In this document: positions 47,114 through 55,974 of the stretch, one piece after another
Layout of the letters: each line of letters begins with the position of its first letter
Numbering within the stretch: position 1 is the stretch's first letter
NCBI RefSeq assembly: GCF_003610355.1
Contig: NZ_RAPY01000008.1
Coordinates: 248,001-312,000 of the forward strand
Direction of reading: 5' to 3'
Source of the DNA: Sphingobacterium detergens
GTDB lineage: Bacteria; Bacteroidota; Bacteroidia; Sphingobacteriales; Sphingobacteriaceae
DNA: 64,000 bases
Position numbers and translations under genes: made by a program
Notes under the pieces: generated by a model
What the model was told of the DNA's origin: nothing
The model's database searches: none
Seen by the model: the letters and a program-made list of their open reading frames with translations, nothing else

Positions 47114-47396
47114 AATTTGAATACTTTAATTTGTTTTTACTAAAAAATTATATCTTCGTTTTTAACAAATGTCTTGCCAAAAGAACGCAACAACATGCAG
47201 AATAGACAATATACTCAGAAACCAGTAGATAGTCCATTTCAAGAATTCGCATCCTACCCATAGCTACCGAACAATAATAGAGCGACTTAACTGAATTTCT
47301 CGTTATGTTCCTTTTTTATTGCGCACCAATTAAAAAAAGTCCGCGGGCAAATCCGATTAAGGACGAAGCAAACAAATAAACAGGCTTGCTGTTCAA

Positions 47397-47723
47397 TTAA
47401 TCTCCATACGGAATAGCAACAAAGCCCCCTGTTGAAAGATCTGCAGGTCGGTATGACAAGCGCAAAGGAAAATCAACGGGCATATTACCCGGCTTAACAA
47501 CGTGATTTTGCGTCCTGTCGGTGTCATGTACCCGAGTAAAATATCACTTCTCCCAACTGTCTAAGAGTCTTGGACGGGTGGCGAAGTGCTTTCGGCAGGT
47601 GAGTAAATGAAAATTCCACCCGACTAAATCATCTAGACCATGGACAATATACAGAAGAAGGAGCGCGAACTTGTCAACCCATGTGGGGAAATGGCTTCGC
47701 TTCAGGGAAAAGAGAGTTTCCAT
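47397..47723 (-). pseudogene. Probable gene with an in-frame stop, unknown family
   Basis: On the minus strand one frame runs from an ATG at 47723 for 59 codons (METLFSLKRSHFPTWVDKFA, then a hydrophobic stretch) to a TGA at 47544-47546, then continues in the same frame for 48 residues (VVKPGNMPVDFPLRL, ending GGFVAIPYGD) to a TAA at 47397. Both halves look protein-like, and the DNA is GC-richer than the flanks. The simplest reading is one gene broken by a nonsense mutation. A readthrough protein or two tiny genes are alternatives. No family recognised; transfer from a mobile element is a guess. Confidence 0.45.
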
Positions 47724-47781
47724 TTCGAAAAAATAATCTAAATTTTATATACTAACTATTTAATATTCAAAACGAAATCAG

Positions 47782-47789
47782 TATCTTTG
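47782..47789 (+). promoter_or_regulatory. Promoter -7 box (TATCTTTG) of the str operon
   Basis: Full TAnnTTTG match, 49 bases upstream of the rpsL ATG; the same form is usual before ribosomal operons in Bacteroidota. Confidence 0.65.
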
Positions 47790-47837
47790 CGAACTTAAAA
47801 TAATTTAGGTATCAAATTTATAAACAAAAACAGGTAA

Positions 47838-48251
47838 ATGCCTACTATTCAACAATTAGTTAGAAAAGGTAGAGTAGCTCTGGTTGATAAGAGTAAGTCA
47901 CCAGCGTTGGACTCATGTCCACAGCGAAGAGGTGTATGTACACGTGTATATACTACTACCCCTAAAAAACCAAACTCAGCAATGCGTAAAGTAGCTCGTG
48001 TACGTTTAACAAACGGTAAAGAGGTCAACGCTTACATCCCTGGAGAAGGTCACAACTTACAAGAGCACTCGATCGTATTGATCCGTGGTGGTCGTGTTAA
48101 GGATTTACCAGGTGTGCGTTACCACATCATCCGTGGTGCATTAGATACTTCAGGTGTAGCAGGTCGTAACCAACGTCGTTCTAAATACGGAACTAAGCGT
48201 CCTAAACCAGGACAAGCAGCTGCAGCTCCAACAAAAGGTAAAAAGAAATAA
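47838..48251 (+). CDS. rpsL: 30S ribosomal protein S12
   Basis: 137 residues. All S12 blocks are present: PTIQQLVRKGR start, CPQRRGVCTRVYTTTPKKPNSAMRKVARVRL (with the lysine that determines streptomycin sensitivity, in TPKKPN, in the wild-type form), GEGHNLQEHSIVLIRGGRVKDLPGVRYH and a basic Lys/Ala C-terminal tail longer than in E. coli. Decodes at the A-site of the 30S subunit. First gene of the str operon; rpsG follows after 19 bases. Confidence 0.99.
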   Translation: MPTIQQLVRKGRVALVDKSKSPALDSCPQRRGVCTRVYTTTPKKPNSAMRKVARVRLTNGKEVNAYIPGEGHNLQEHSIVLIRGGRVKDLPGVRYHIIRGALDTSGVAGRNQRRSKYGTKRPKPGQAAAAPTKGKKK

Positions 48252-48270
48252 TTAAACGGAGGAAAGAAAA

Positions 48271-48738
48271 ATGAGAAAATCAAAACCGAAAAAGAGAATC
48301 ATTTTACCTGATCCAAAGTTTAACGACGTTCAGGTAACACGTTTCGTAAACAATATGATGGTAGATGGTAAAAAATCTATCGCTTATTCTATTTTTTACG
48401 ATGCAGTAGAATTAGTAGAACAAAAAACACAAGAAAGCGGTTTAGAAGCTTGGAAAAAAGCTTTGAACAACGTTATGCCTGCTGTTGAAGTTAAATCACG
48501 TCGTGTAGGTGGTGCTAACTTCCAAGTTCCTATGGAAGTTCGTCCAGACCGTAAAATCGCTTTGGGTATGAAATGGTTAATTTCATACGCTCGCAAACGT
48601 GGTGAAAAAACAATGTTTGAAAAATTAGCAGGAGAAATCATTTCAGCTTCTAAAGGTGAAGGTGCTGCTGTTAAGAAGAAAGAAGATACGCACAAAATGG
48701 CGGAAGCTAACAAAGCGTTCTCACACTTCAGATTCTAA
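48271..48738 (+). CDS. rpsG: 30S ribosomal protein S7
   Basis: 155 residues, normal length. MRKSKPKKRIILPDPKFNDVQVTRFVNNMM start and the VEVKSRRVGGANFQVPMEVRPDR block match S7, which nucleates the 30S head. Preceded by a strong Shine-Dalgarno (GGAGGAAAG), unusual for this phylum and matching the very high demand. Second gene of the str operon. In E. coli S7 represses its operon by binding mRNA; whether this happens here is not shown. Confidence 0.99.
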   Translation: MRKSKPKKRIILPDPKFNDVQVTRFVNNMMVDGKKSIAYSIFYDAVELVEQKTQESGLEAWKKALNNVMPAVEVKSRRVGGANFQVPMEVRPDRKIALGMKWLISYARKRGEKTMFEKLAGEIISASKGEGAAVKKKEDTHKMAEANKAFSHFRF

Positions 48739-48765
48739 TTTTGAAGACATTCAAAAAAATATGAT

Positions 48766-48812
48766 TACACCGACCTCAGATAAACGAACAATCTTTTATC
48801 AAGGTCGGTGTA
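48766..48812 (+). terminator. Hairpin between rpsG and fusA (possible attenuator)
   Basis: TACACCGACCT pairs with AGGTCGGTGTA (11 bp) around 25 bases; only weak T-richness follows (TACTTATTTAAC). It could partly stop transcription or process the mRNA. Confidence 0.5.
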
Positions 48813-48871
48813 CTTATTTAACATTACATTTAAACACATAAGGCCCATAAGGCCAGCTGCTTAAAAATATT

Positions 48872-50995
48872 ATGGCAAGAGATTTAAAATTCACTAGAAA
48901 TATCGGTATCGCTGCTCACATCGATGCTGGTAAAACTACAACAACTGAGCGTATCCTTTACTACTCAGGTGTAAACCATAAATTGGGTGAAGTTCACGAA
49001 GGTGCTTCAACAATGGACTGGATGGAGCAAGAGGCTGAGCGCGGGATTACAATCACTTCTGCTGCTACTACAGTTTTCTGGCAATACCGTGGTAATAAAT
49101 ACCAAGTAAACGTAATCGATACTCCTGGACACGTGGATTTCACGGTTGAGGTAAACCGTTCATTACGTGTATTAGACGGATTAGTATTCTTATTCTCTGC
49201 GGTTGATGGTGTTGAGCCTCAATCTGAGACTAACTGGAGATTGGCAGATAACTATGCTGTTCCACGTATCGGTTTCGTTAATAAAATGGACCGTTCAGGA
49301 GCTGACTTCTTGAAAGTTGTTGGTCAAGTAAAATCAATGTTAGGTTCTGATGCTGTAGCATTACAATTACCTATCGGCGCTGAAGACACGTTCACTGGTG
49401 TTGTTGATTTAATTAACAACCGTGGTATCGTATGGAATGAGCATGATAAAGGGATGACCTTTACAGAGGTTCCTATTCCTGCAGATATGGTGGATGAAGT
49501 TGCTGAATACCGTGAGAAATTATTAGAAGCAGTAGCTGGTTATGATGAGACTTTGATGGAGAAATTCTTCGAAGATCCAAATTCATTGACTGAGCGCGAA
49601 ATCTTAGATGCTTTACGTAAAGCGGTATTAGATAATGCGATCGTTCCTATGGTATGTGGTTCATCTTTCAAAAACAAAGGTGTTCAAACCATGTTGGATC
49701 TAGTAATGGAATTATTGCCTTCACCTCTTGATATTGAGGCTGTAAAAGGTACTAACCCTGATACTGGTGAAGAGATCACACGTAAACCATCTGTAAACGA
49801 GCCTTTCGCAGCTTTAGGTTTTAAAATTGCGACTGACCCATTCGTAGGTCGTTTATGTTTCATCCGTGCTTACTCTGGTAAGTTAGATGCAGGTTCTTAT
49901 GTATTGAACACACGTTCAGGTAACAAAGAGCGTATCTCTCGTATCTTCCAAATGCACGCGAACAAGCAAAACCCTATTCCTTTCATCGAAGCTGGTGATA
50001 TCGGTGCGGTTGTTGGTTTCAAAGACATCAAAACTGGTGATACACTTTGTGACGAAAAAGCACCTATCGTATTAGAGTCTATGACTTTCCCTGAGCCGGT
50101 AATCGGTTTAGCGATTGAGCCTAAAACTCAAGCTGACGTAGATAGATTAGGTATTGGTCTTGGTAAATTAGCTGAAGAAGATCCTACATTCGTTGTTAAA
50201 ACTGACGAAGAAACTGGTCAAACAGTTATCTCTGGTATGGGTGAGCTTCACTTAGAGATCTTGATCGACCGTTTGAAACGTGAATTCAAAGTTGAGGTTA
50301 ACCAAGGTGCTCCTCAAGTATCATACAAAGAGTCTATCAACGGTACAACTGAGCACCGTGAGGTATTCAAAAAACAATCAGGTGGTCGTGGTAAATTCGC
50401 GGATATCAAAGTTGTTATCTCTCCAGCGGACGAAGATTTCGATTTAACAAAATCACCTCTTCAATTCGTAAATGAAATCGTTGGTGGTAAAATCCCTAAA
50501 GAATTTATCCCTTCTGTTCAAAAAGGATTTGAAACTTCAATGAAAAATGGTGTATTAGCAGGATTCCCATTATCAGGAATGAAAGTTCGTTTGATTGATG
50601 GTTCATTCCACGCTGTCGATTCAGATTCATTGTCTTTCGAATTAGCTGCTCGTCAAGCATACCGTGAAGGATTGCCTAAATGTTCTCCAGTGTTAATGGA
50701 ACCAATTATGAAAATAGAGGTTTTAACACCAGAAGAAAACATGGGTGATGTAATGGGTGACTTAAACCGTCGTCGTGGTCAAATGCAAGGTTTGGATTCA
50801 CGTAACGGTGCACAAGTAATCAAAGCATTGGTTCCACTTTCTGAAATGTTCGGTTACGTAACCCAATTACGTACAATCACTTCAGGTCGTGCAACATCTA
50901 CAATGGAATTTGATCACTTCGAAGAAGCTCCTCGTAACGTTGCTGAAGAAGTAATCGCAAAATCAAAAGGTAAAATCAAAGGTTCTGTTGAATAA
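48872..50995 (+). CDS. fusA: Elongation factor G
   Basis: 707 residues. GTPase translocating tRNAs and mRNA on the ribosome. G1 GIAAHIDAGKTTTTERIL (about 11-28), G2 RGITITSAATT, G3 DTPGHVDF, G4 NKMDRSGAD, then domains II-V with the domain IV loop and the usual C-terminus. Third gene of the str operon. Codons are the most biased in the window. Only one EF-G appears here. Confidence 0.98.
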   Translation: MARDLKFTRNIGIAAHIDAGKTTTTERILYYSGVNHKLGEVHEGASTMDWMEQEAERGITITSAATTVFWQYRGNKYQVNVIDTPGHVDFTVEVNRSLRVLDGLVFLFSAVDGVEPQSETNWRLADNYAVPRIGFVNKMDRSGADFLKVVGQVKSMLGSDAVALQLPIGAEDTFTGVVDLINNRGIVWNEHDKGMTFTEVPIPADMVDEVAEYREKLLEAVAGYDETLMEKFFEDPNSLTEREILDALRKAVLDNAIVPMVCGSSFKNKGVQTMLDLVMELLPSPLDIEAVKGTNPDTGEEITRKPSVNEPFAALGFKIATDPFVGRLCFIRAYSGKLDAGSYVLNTRSGNKERISRIFQMHANKQNPIPFIEAGDIGAVVGFKDIKTGDTLCDEKAPIVLESMTFPEPVIGLAIEPKTQADVDRLGIGLGKLAEEDPTFVVKTDEETGQTVISGMGELHLEILIDRLKREFKVEVNQGAPQVSYKESINGTTEHREVFKKQSGGRGKFADIKVVISPADEDFDLTKSPLQFVNEIVGGKIPKEFIPSVQKGFETSMKNGVLAGFPLSGMKVRLIDGSFHAVDSDSLSFELAARQAYREGLPKCSPVLMEPIMKIEVLTPEENMGDVMGDLNRRRGQMQGLDSRNGAQVIKALVPLSEMFGYVTQLRTITSGRATSTMEFDHFEEAPRNVAEEVIAKSKGKIKGSVE

Positions 50996-51010
50996 TAGAA
51001 CTCAAGAATA

Positions 51011-51054
51011 AAGGAACAAAGATTGAAGGATATTATCTTTTATCTTTGTTCCTT
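51011..51054 (+). terminator. Hairpin between fusA and rpsJ (possible attenuator)
   Basis: AAGGAACAAAGAT pairs perfectly with ATCTTTGTTCCTT (13 bp) around 18 bases, with no long T-run after. May regulate rpsJ relative to fusA. Confidence 0.45.
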
Positions 51055-51122
51055 AATCAAAAATACACACCGATTGCTAGTTGTGAATAGCTCTAATTAG
51101 CAATCATTTTAAATAAATAAAA

Positions 51123-51428
51123 ATGAGCCAAAGAATCAGAATTAAATTGAAATCTTACGATTACAATTTGGTTGACAAGTCAGCTGAAAAAATCGTAAAA
51201 ACAGTAAAACCTACAGGTGCAGTTGTTAGTGGTCCTATTCCATTGCCTACTGAGAAAAAAATCTACACGGTATTACGTTCACCACACGTTAACAAAAAAG
51301 CACGTGAGCAATTCCAATTGTGTGCTTACAAAAGATTGTTGGATATCTATTCATCAAACGCTAAAACTGTTGACGCATTGATGAAACTTGAATTACCTTC
51401 AGGTGTTGAAGTAGAAATCAAAGTGTGA
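51123..51428 (+). CDS. rpsJ: 30S ribosomal protein S10
   Basis: 101 residues. RIKLKSYDYNLVDKSAEKIVKTV and the PLPTEKKIYTVLRSPHVNKKAREQF block are diagnostic for S10 (NusE), which is part of the 30S head and of antitermination complexes. It lies 127 bases after fusA and is the last gene before a terminator; the S10-operon genes that usually follow it (rplC onward) are absent here, replaced by an unrelated porin gene on the other strand. Confidence 0.99.
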   Translation: MSQRIRIKLKSYDYNLVDKSAEKIVKTVKPTGAVVSGPIPLPTEKKIYTVLRSPHVNKKAREQFQLCAYKRLLDIYSSNAKTVDALMKLELPSGVEVEIKV

Positions 51429-51450
51429 TAGATTTCAGTCACTGAAAACA

Positions 51451-51482
51451 AAAAGGGCCTTTCGTAAGAAAAGCCCTTTTTT
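51451..51482 (+). terminator. Terminator after rpsJ
   Basis: AAAAAGGGC paired with GCCCTTTTT, with a few more inner pairs. Ends the str operon. Confidence 0.88.
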
Positions 51483-51501
51483 CGTTTGTTATACTTTTTG
51501 C

Positions 51502-52083
51502 TTAAAACTGGTATCCAACACCTACTGAGAACACGCGATTTTTTAAGGACGCTCCGTCTAACCCAGCTAGGTCTACTAATCCCAAACCATATCCTCCATT
51601 TATTAAGAAGCCATTTGATAACTTATAACCTCCTAAAAAATTAAGTCCTGCATCAAATCGTTTCATTCCGTTGTCTCCAAATTCGATATCGACCGAGACT
51701 CCGTTCGCTTTCGCTTTTCCACTTAAAGCATATCCCGCATATGGGCCAGCTCCCAAAAATAAATTTCCTGAGCCCGCAGGGACATAATAAACAAAATTAA
51801 CAGGTATTTCCAAATACATTAAATCTGTTTTCTCACCTTGTGATTTTCCCCCCTTACCTTGCAAAGAAAGCCCTGGTTGAATTGAGAAATTGTTTGCAAT
51901 TGGTGCATCAACAAACCCCGTTACATAGAAACTAGTTGAAGCATCGCTGCTTATAGATCCACCATCTCCAGAAAATGTATATTTCGGAAAGTTAAGGCCC
52001 GCTTTAATCCCATAAGAAGTCTGTGCTTTGGCTCCAGCAATAAAACACAATGCTGCAGCGATTGATAGTAATTTTCTTTTCAT
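51502..52083 (-). CDS. Outer-membrane beta-barrel protein (porin family, PF13568-like)
   Basis: 193 residues from the ATG at 52083; an in-frame TTG three codons upstream is unlikely. Signal peptide MKRKLLSIAAALCFIAGAKAQ, then an eight-stranded barrel pattern: YGIKAGLNFPKYTF, GFVDAPIANNFSIQPGLSLQGKGGK, LEIPVNFVYYVPAGSGNLFLGAGPYAGYALSGK, the mid RFDAGLNFLGGYKLSNGFLINGGYGLGLVDLA, and VFSVGVGYQF ending in an aromatic residue. A paralog lies 3.9 kb downstream (55975-56607). Role unknown; such proteins often respond to stress or form small barrels. Outer membrane. Confidence 0.88.
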   Translation of the reverse strand: MKRKLLSIAAALCFIAGAKAQTSYGIKAGLNFPKYTFSGDGGSISSDASTSFYVTGFVDAPIANNFSIQPGLSLQGKGGKSQGEKTDLMYLEIPVNFVYYVPAGSGNLFLGAGPYAGYALSGKAKANGVSVDIEFGDNGMKRFDAGLNFLGGYKLSNGFLINGGYGLGLVDLAGLDGASLKNRVFSVGVGYQF

Positions 52084-52949
52084 AAAAAACAAATTAAATA
52101 TAGAACTAAAATAGCGTATAATTTACTGAAATACAACTAAAGAAAAAAATAGACTAAGATCTAGTTTTAGATCGTATATCATATATAGCTTCTTTTAATT
52201 AAATTTATGGCCTACATTCCTGGTAGTTTTCGTTGCTAAAGCTTCCTTTGGCAGCAACTTTCCAGTCCTTGATACTTCTTTTATCATTTCTTCCAATACC
52301 TAGAAGTATATCGCAAAATCAGATCAGCCACCATCTTGTTGTTTTCTTCGTAATGCGAGTTAACGCAAATTCCAACTGCAAATCTTGCAATTTTCAAGCC
52401 CCTTTATTGTAATAAGCTTATGGACAAGTTATGGCTAACTTCGCCCTGCTCACGACTTGTAAAAAACATGTGAAAACAGTGAAAGCAAATTAAAAGGAGG
52501 ACTTAACGTGGACTCACTGTGCAGTCAACCTACTTACAGGGCAAACTTGGTAATAATATGGTCTTAATTTAGTACCCAATAAACATTACGACCAACTGAA
52601 GCTTCCCATGAAACATCGAAGTGATTTAGACTTATTCTCCTCGTATTATTAAGATGAACCAATACGCCGAATTCCCTGCTGCTAATGGTGAATAAAAATA
52701 CTAATAGTCTTATAGATCCAGAGTTGAACCGATAAAATCCATTTGTTTAAAAAGAAGGAGCTACTCCCAACCTAGCTCTATTTGACTCTTTTTTTACATC
52801 ATCCTCATAAATGACAGCGCAAGTCTAATTGCTTCGACAAATTACTATCGAAAAATCAAGTTAAATTGTCATTAAAATAAACTTAATACAACAAATTAAA
52901 AACAAAATATTTATGTTTACGAAACAATTAAACTAAATTCAATTTAATA
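52084..52949. other. Long intergenic region upstream of the 525-residue lipoprotein gene
   Basis: 866 bases. On the minus strand, at about 52191-52403, two short frames look slightly coding-like: one ends in a TGA at 52284-52286 (FAVGICVNSHYEENNKMVA-type), the next starts across it (MIKEVSRTGKLLPKEALATK-type) and ends near 52198. They could be a frameshifted relic, but support is weak. The rest is AT-rich; GGAGG at 52495-52500 is not followed by an open frame. The 52850-52949 part probably holds the promoter of the lipoprotein gene. Confidence 0.35.
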
Positions 52950-54527
52950 ATGAGAAAAATTTTATTATCAGCTATTTTACTTTCCAGCACTATAGCCTGT
53001 AAGAAGGACAACCTCTCTTCTGAGAGCAAGCAACAGCAAGCCGAGCAGAATCTGCTAGATGCGAAATCGGTTTACAAACAAGAGTTTTCTAAAGCTCTTG
53101 CTAAAGCTTTAGCTTCCAACTCGGAATTAAGGGCATTTATAAAAAATGAGGCTCTTAAAAAATTTGACCAAGATTATGATGTTCTTTATCAAATGGTGAA
53201 AGATGAAGTGATCGGTGATAAGAAATTTAAAGATATCATTGCAGAACAATACGAAAAGAAAGAAAATTTAAATGAATTGGATCGCCTATATCCAACGCTT
53301 ACAATTTTTGTCCCTAAGCTGCCAATGAATAGTTTTTCTGCTGAAAAGTGGGACACGCAAACAGAAATTCCTCAAGTGGCCTATACATTGAATACAACAG
53401 CCAATGTTCCTATTGTGAATGAGAAGGGTGAAGAATATATTTTAGAAGCAAAATATACCCCTTCATTTCCAGTAGTCGTTATAAAAGAGAACGAAGTAGT
53501 AAAAGTAAGCTCAGGCGCAGCTAATTCAACTAAGGCTTCCGCTTCTAATGGCAGCGAAGAAAAAGAATCAAATAAACATTTGTTAAAAGGCAGCTTATAT
53601 ACCTTCGAATTTTTAGATGAAGCATTCAATGGTTTAAACGACAAGAATCAAAAATCTTCATCAAAACTTAGAGCATCAACGATAAATGCATCTGCTATTG
53701 ATTCTAAAATCAAACAAGCTTATGATACCTATAAAAACGCCGATGGGTGGCAACGAGATTATATATATTATGACATTACTCCCGGGCAACCAAAAGGGAA
53801 ATTTAATTATGACTACCAAGAACATATAACATCTTTTAGTATGAACGACGCTAATAGTTTGGGATTTATTTCGGATCAAGATGGAGATCCTATTAATAAT
53901 CCAAAATACTATGATCCAAGTGTAAAAGGAAATTTGCCTAGAATCCCGTGGATCGGAGACGCTTTTAGATTTAAAGTAAATATTTTAGTTAACTCAAAAA
54001 ATGGAGCTGGCCCCAGTTTAGATAAATACTTTACTGTGGAAGCTCAAAATTTATATGATGCAAAATACAAAAAGACTGGAGTCAAAGTAGGGCCGATCAT
54101 TGTCGGTAGTGGGGTTTGGGAACTCGAATCCATCTCTCCAAAAAAAGTACCTCTCAATATTCCTATATTTAACTGGGACCTTGCCGAATATGCGTCAACC
54201 ATTAAGATAATCGTAGAGGAGGTCGACGACACAGCAGAAGAAAGCAGATCTGAAACCCGCGTAGTTAAATTCGCTACCAATTTTGGAATTGATGCTTCTT
54301 TAGGAAATGAAAAAGCTAAAATTGGATTAAAATTCGGGGCAAGCTTAGAAGAAGATAAAACATCTACAGTATCTTATAAAGTCACTAAACAAAGTGACCA
54401 ATTAGGCGATGTGATTGTCAATTTTGCAGATAAGATTGCAACGGCTTTTGATGGATCGTCCTATACAACTAGAGAATATAGCTCGGGGATGTATACAATT
54501 GGTATTGAACCAAGAAGAGTTCAGTAA
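52950..54527 (+). CDS. Large lipoprotein of unknown function
   Basis: 525 residues. Lipoprotein signal MRKILLSAILLSSTIACKKD with Cys17. Residues about 28-120 are helical and charged (SVYKQEFSKALAKALASNSELR, FIKNEALKKFDQDYDVLYQMV), then a linker rich in Ser/Thr/Ala (about 190-245) and a C-terminal beta-rich region (about 265-525) with VEAQNLYDAKYKKTGVKVG and VWELESISPKKVPLNIPIF. The KKDN after the Cys is not the acidic surface-export signal, so it may face the periplasm. No enzyme motif is visible. It lies between an 866-base gap and an AI-2E permease on the other strand, with no operon partner. Family not recognised. Confidence 0.8.
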   Translation: MRKILLSAILLSSTIACKKDNLSSESKQQQAEQNLLDAKSVYKQEFSKALAKALASNSELRAFIKNEALKKFDQDYDVLYQMVKDEVIGDKKFKDIIAEQYEKKENLNELDRLYPTLTIFVPKLPMNSFSAEKWDTQTEIPQVAYTLNTTANVPIVNEKGEEYILEAKYTPSFPVVVIKENEVVKVSSGAANSTKASASNGSEEKESNKHLLKGSLYTFEFLDEAFNGLNDKNQKSSSKLRASTINASAIDSKIKQAYDTYKNADGWQRDYIYYDITPGQPKGKFNYDYQEHITSFSMNDANSLGFISDQDGDPINNPKYYDPSVKGNLPRIPWIGDAFRFKVNILVNSKNGAGPSLDKYFTVEAQNLYDAKYKKTGVKVGPIIVGSGVWELESISPKKVPLNIPIFNWDLAEYASTIKIIVEEVDDTAEESRSETRVVKFATNFGIDASLGNEKAKIGLKFGASLEEDKTSTVSYKVTKQSDQLGDVIVNFADKIATAFDGSSYTTREYSSGMYTIGIEPRRVQ

Positions 54528-54579
54528 CCAAACTATCTAAAAGAATTTACCCCCACATTTTAGGGATTAAAAAGTTAAG

Positions 54580-54617
54580 GGCAAACGGGAGATCAAAAAA
54601 GGAGTCTCCTGTTTGTC
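54580..54617. terminator. Hairpin after the large lipoprotein gene
   Basis: GGCAAACGGGAGA pairs with TCTCCTGTTTGTC (13 positions, two G-U), 12-base loop, no T-run. Weak terminator. Confidence 0.45.
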
Positions 54618-54723
54618 ATTATCAACCAATCTGAACCAGCACTATTTGCTTGCTTTAATTAATATAGGAAAATATCCAAAATAGTGTAACAATCAAACAA
54701 CCGGGTTAGAGATATTAGTAAAA

Positions 54724-55857
54724 CTACTCCTTCGCCTCATTTTCAATAAACTTCTTCTCGATAGGATTTAAAGAATCGAATAGATCTTTGTAGACCTCAT
54801 CTTTACTGTTCTCCTCCCCTAATAAAAATCCCCAAGGCTTAAGTTCTTTGATACGGTCCATGACGATCTTAACAATTGCCAAAATAGGAATAGCTAAAAA
54901 CATACCCGAAATACCCCAAACCATCTCACCGATAATAATAGATAGCATGGCAAATAGCGAATTGACCTTGACCTTTGATCCTACAATTTTGGGGACGATA
55001 AAGTTGCTATCAATCATATGCACAATAATCAAAGCTAAGATGACCAGTACAACATGTGTAAATGATGATGTAGCGAAGGTAAGAATAGCGATAATAAGCA
55101 TTGACGAGAAAATACCCACATAAGGTAGTACGTTGAACACCCCCGTAATTAAAGCCAGCAAGAGGCTATACTTGACACCGATCAGGGATAATGTAACAAA
55201 GACCAAAAGGGAAACCAAACTCATCTGGATTAACAGGCCAATTAGGTATTTTTTGACAACATATTGAATCTGATTAACCACGTCCAACACAATCGGACGA
55301 TCGTCGACACGGTTGGCAAACAGCAGGAATTTAACAATATGCCCTCTGTAGATCAACAAAAAGAATGTATACAGGAATGTGAAGACAAACAGGATAAAAA
55401 TAGAAGACAAGGACATGATAAATGTACCGAGAAACAGTGTTCCTGAATCAACAGATTTCGAAGCTGTTTTATTAATAAAGTCGATCTGATCTTTGTGCTG
55501 TATACCAAACTGCTGGCTAACCCAAGTCTGCAGCTTATCCACGCCATCCATAATCTGATGTTTAAAAGCAGGAAAGTCCTCTTTGAGCAGCGTCAGCTGC
55601 GAGGCCAGCAAAAAGAGGCCATAACCCAGAACACCAAAAAACAGAATCACGCTCAGTATTCCGGCCAATGTTCGGGGAAAACGCAACTTCTTCTCCATAA
55701 AATTGCTCAACGGAATCAACAGCAAAGCAAATAGAAGCCCTAAGATCATAGGGATAAGTATCGTGTCACCGATCTTCGCCAAATAGCCTAAAAGAAGGAT
55801 ACTAATTAATACGCAGGCTAATTTAACATAGAATGGTAAAGAGAGAAATCTTTTCAT
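54724..55857 (-). CDS. AI-2E family transporter
   Basis: 377 residues from the ATG at 55857; the frame extends 13 codons further only with a GTG start. About eight transmembrane segments: a helical hairpin near 10-50, a hydrophilic loop region (about 85-130), then segments near 140-180, 205-235 and 240-330. PYVGIFSSMLIIAIL and GEMVWGISGMFLAIPILAIVKIV belong to the family signature. Members (PerM/TqsA/YtnF types) export autoinducer-2 or are Na+/H+-linked exchangers; the substrate is not shown. Inner membrane. The C-terminus is acidic. It is not obviously linked to its neighbours. Confidence 0.9.
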   Translation of the reverse strand: MKRFLSLPFYVKLACVLISILLLGYLAKIGDTILIPMILGLLFALLLIPLSNFMEKKLRFPRTLAGILSVILFFGVLGYGLFLLASQLTLLKEDFPAFKHQIMDGVDKLQTWVSQQFGIQHKDQIDFINKTASKSVDSGTLFLGTFIMSLSSIFILFVFTFLYTFFLLIYRGHIVKFLLFANRVDDRPIVLDVVNQIQYVVKKYLIGLLIQMSLVSLLVFVTLSLIGVKYSLLLALITGVFNVLPYVGIFSSMLIIAILTFATSSFTHVVLVILALIIVHMIDSNFIVPKIVGSKVKVNSLFAMLSIIIGEMVWGISGMFLAIPILAIVKIVMDRIKELKPWGFLLGEENSKDEVYKDLFDSLNPIEKKFIENEAKE

Positions 55858-55915
55858 GTAGTATACTTTTGAATAAAAATAACAAATTTGGCGCACATAA
55901 TTTTAACCCAATAAA

Positions 55916-55942
55916 AAAGTCCCTACAAATTGCAGGGACTTT
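55916..55942 (-). terminator. Terminator of the second beta-barrel gene
   Basis: Minus strand: AAAGTCCCT, 9-base loop, AGGGACTTT, then TTT. Lies 33 bases after that gene's stop. Confidence 0.8.
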
Positions 55943-55974
55943 CTCCTCATAATAAGTTTAAGTACTTATATTTC

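Larger units (their letters stand above)
47114..47837. other. Gap between the lipoprotein gene and the str operon
   Basis: 724 bases. The left 280 bases show nothing recognisable. The middle holds the broken gene at 47397-47723, and the right end the str promoter. I checked the GC-rich middle for RNase P, tmRNA, SRP RNA and group II intron landmarks and saw none. Confidence 0.5.

Noticed and set aside
47397..47740. Structured RNA (RNase P, tmRNA, SRP RNA or group II intron) on the plus strand
   Set aside because: None of their conserved core motifs was found, and the minus strand looks protein-coding.
52191..52403. Two short overlapping frames on the minus strand
   Set aside because: About 39 and 30 codons, no known motif. 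A frameshifted relic is possible but not supported enough to call.
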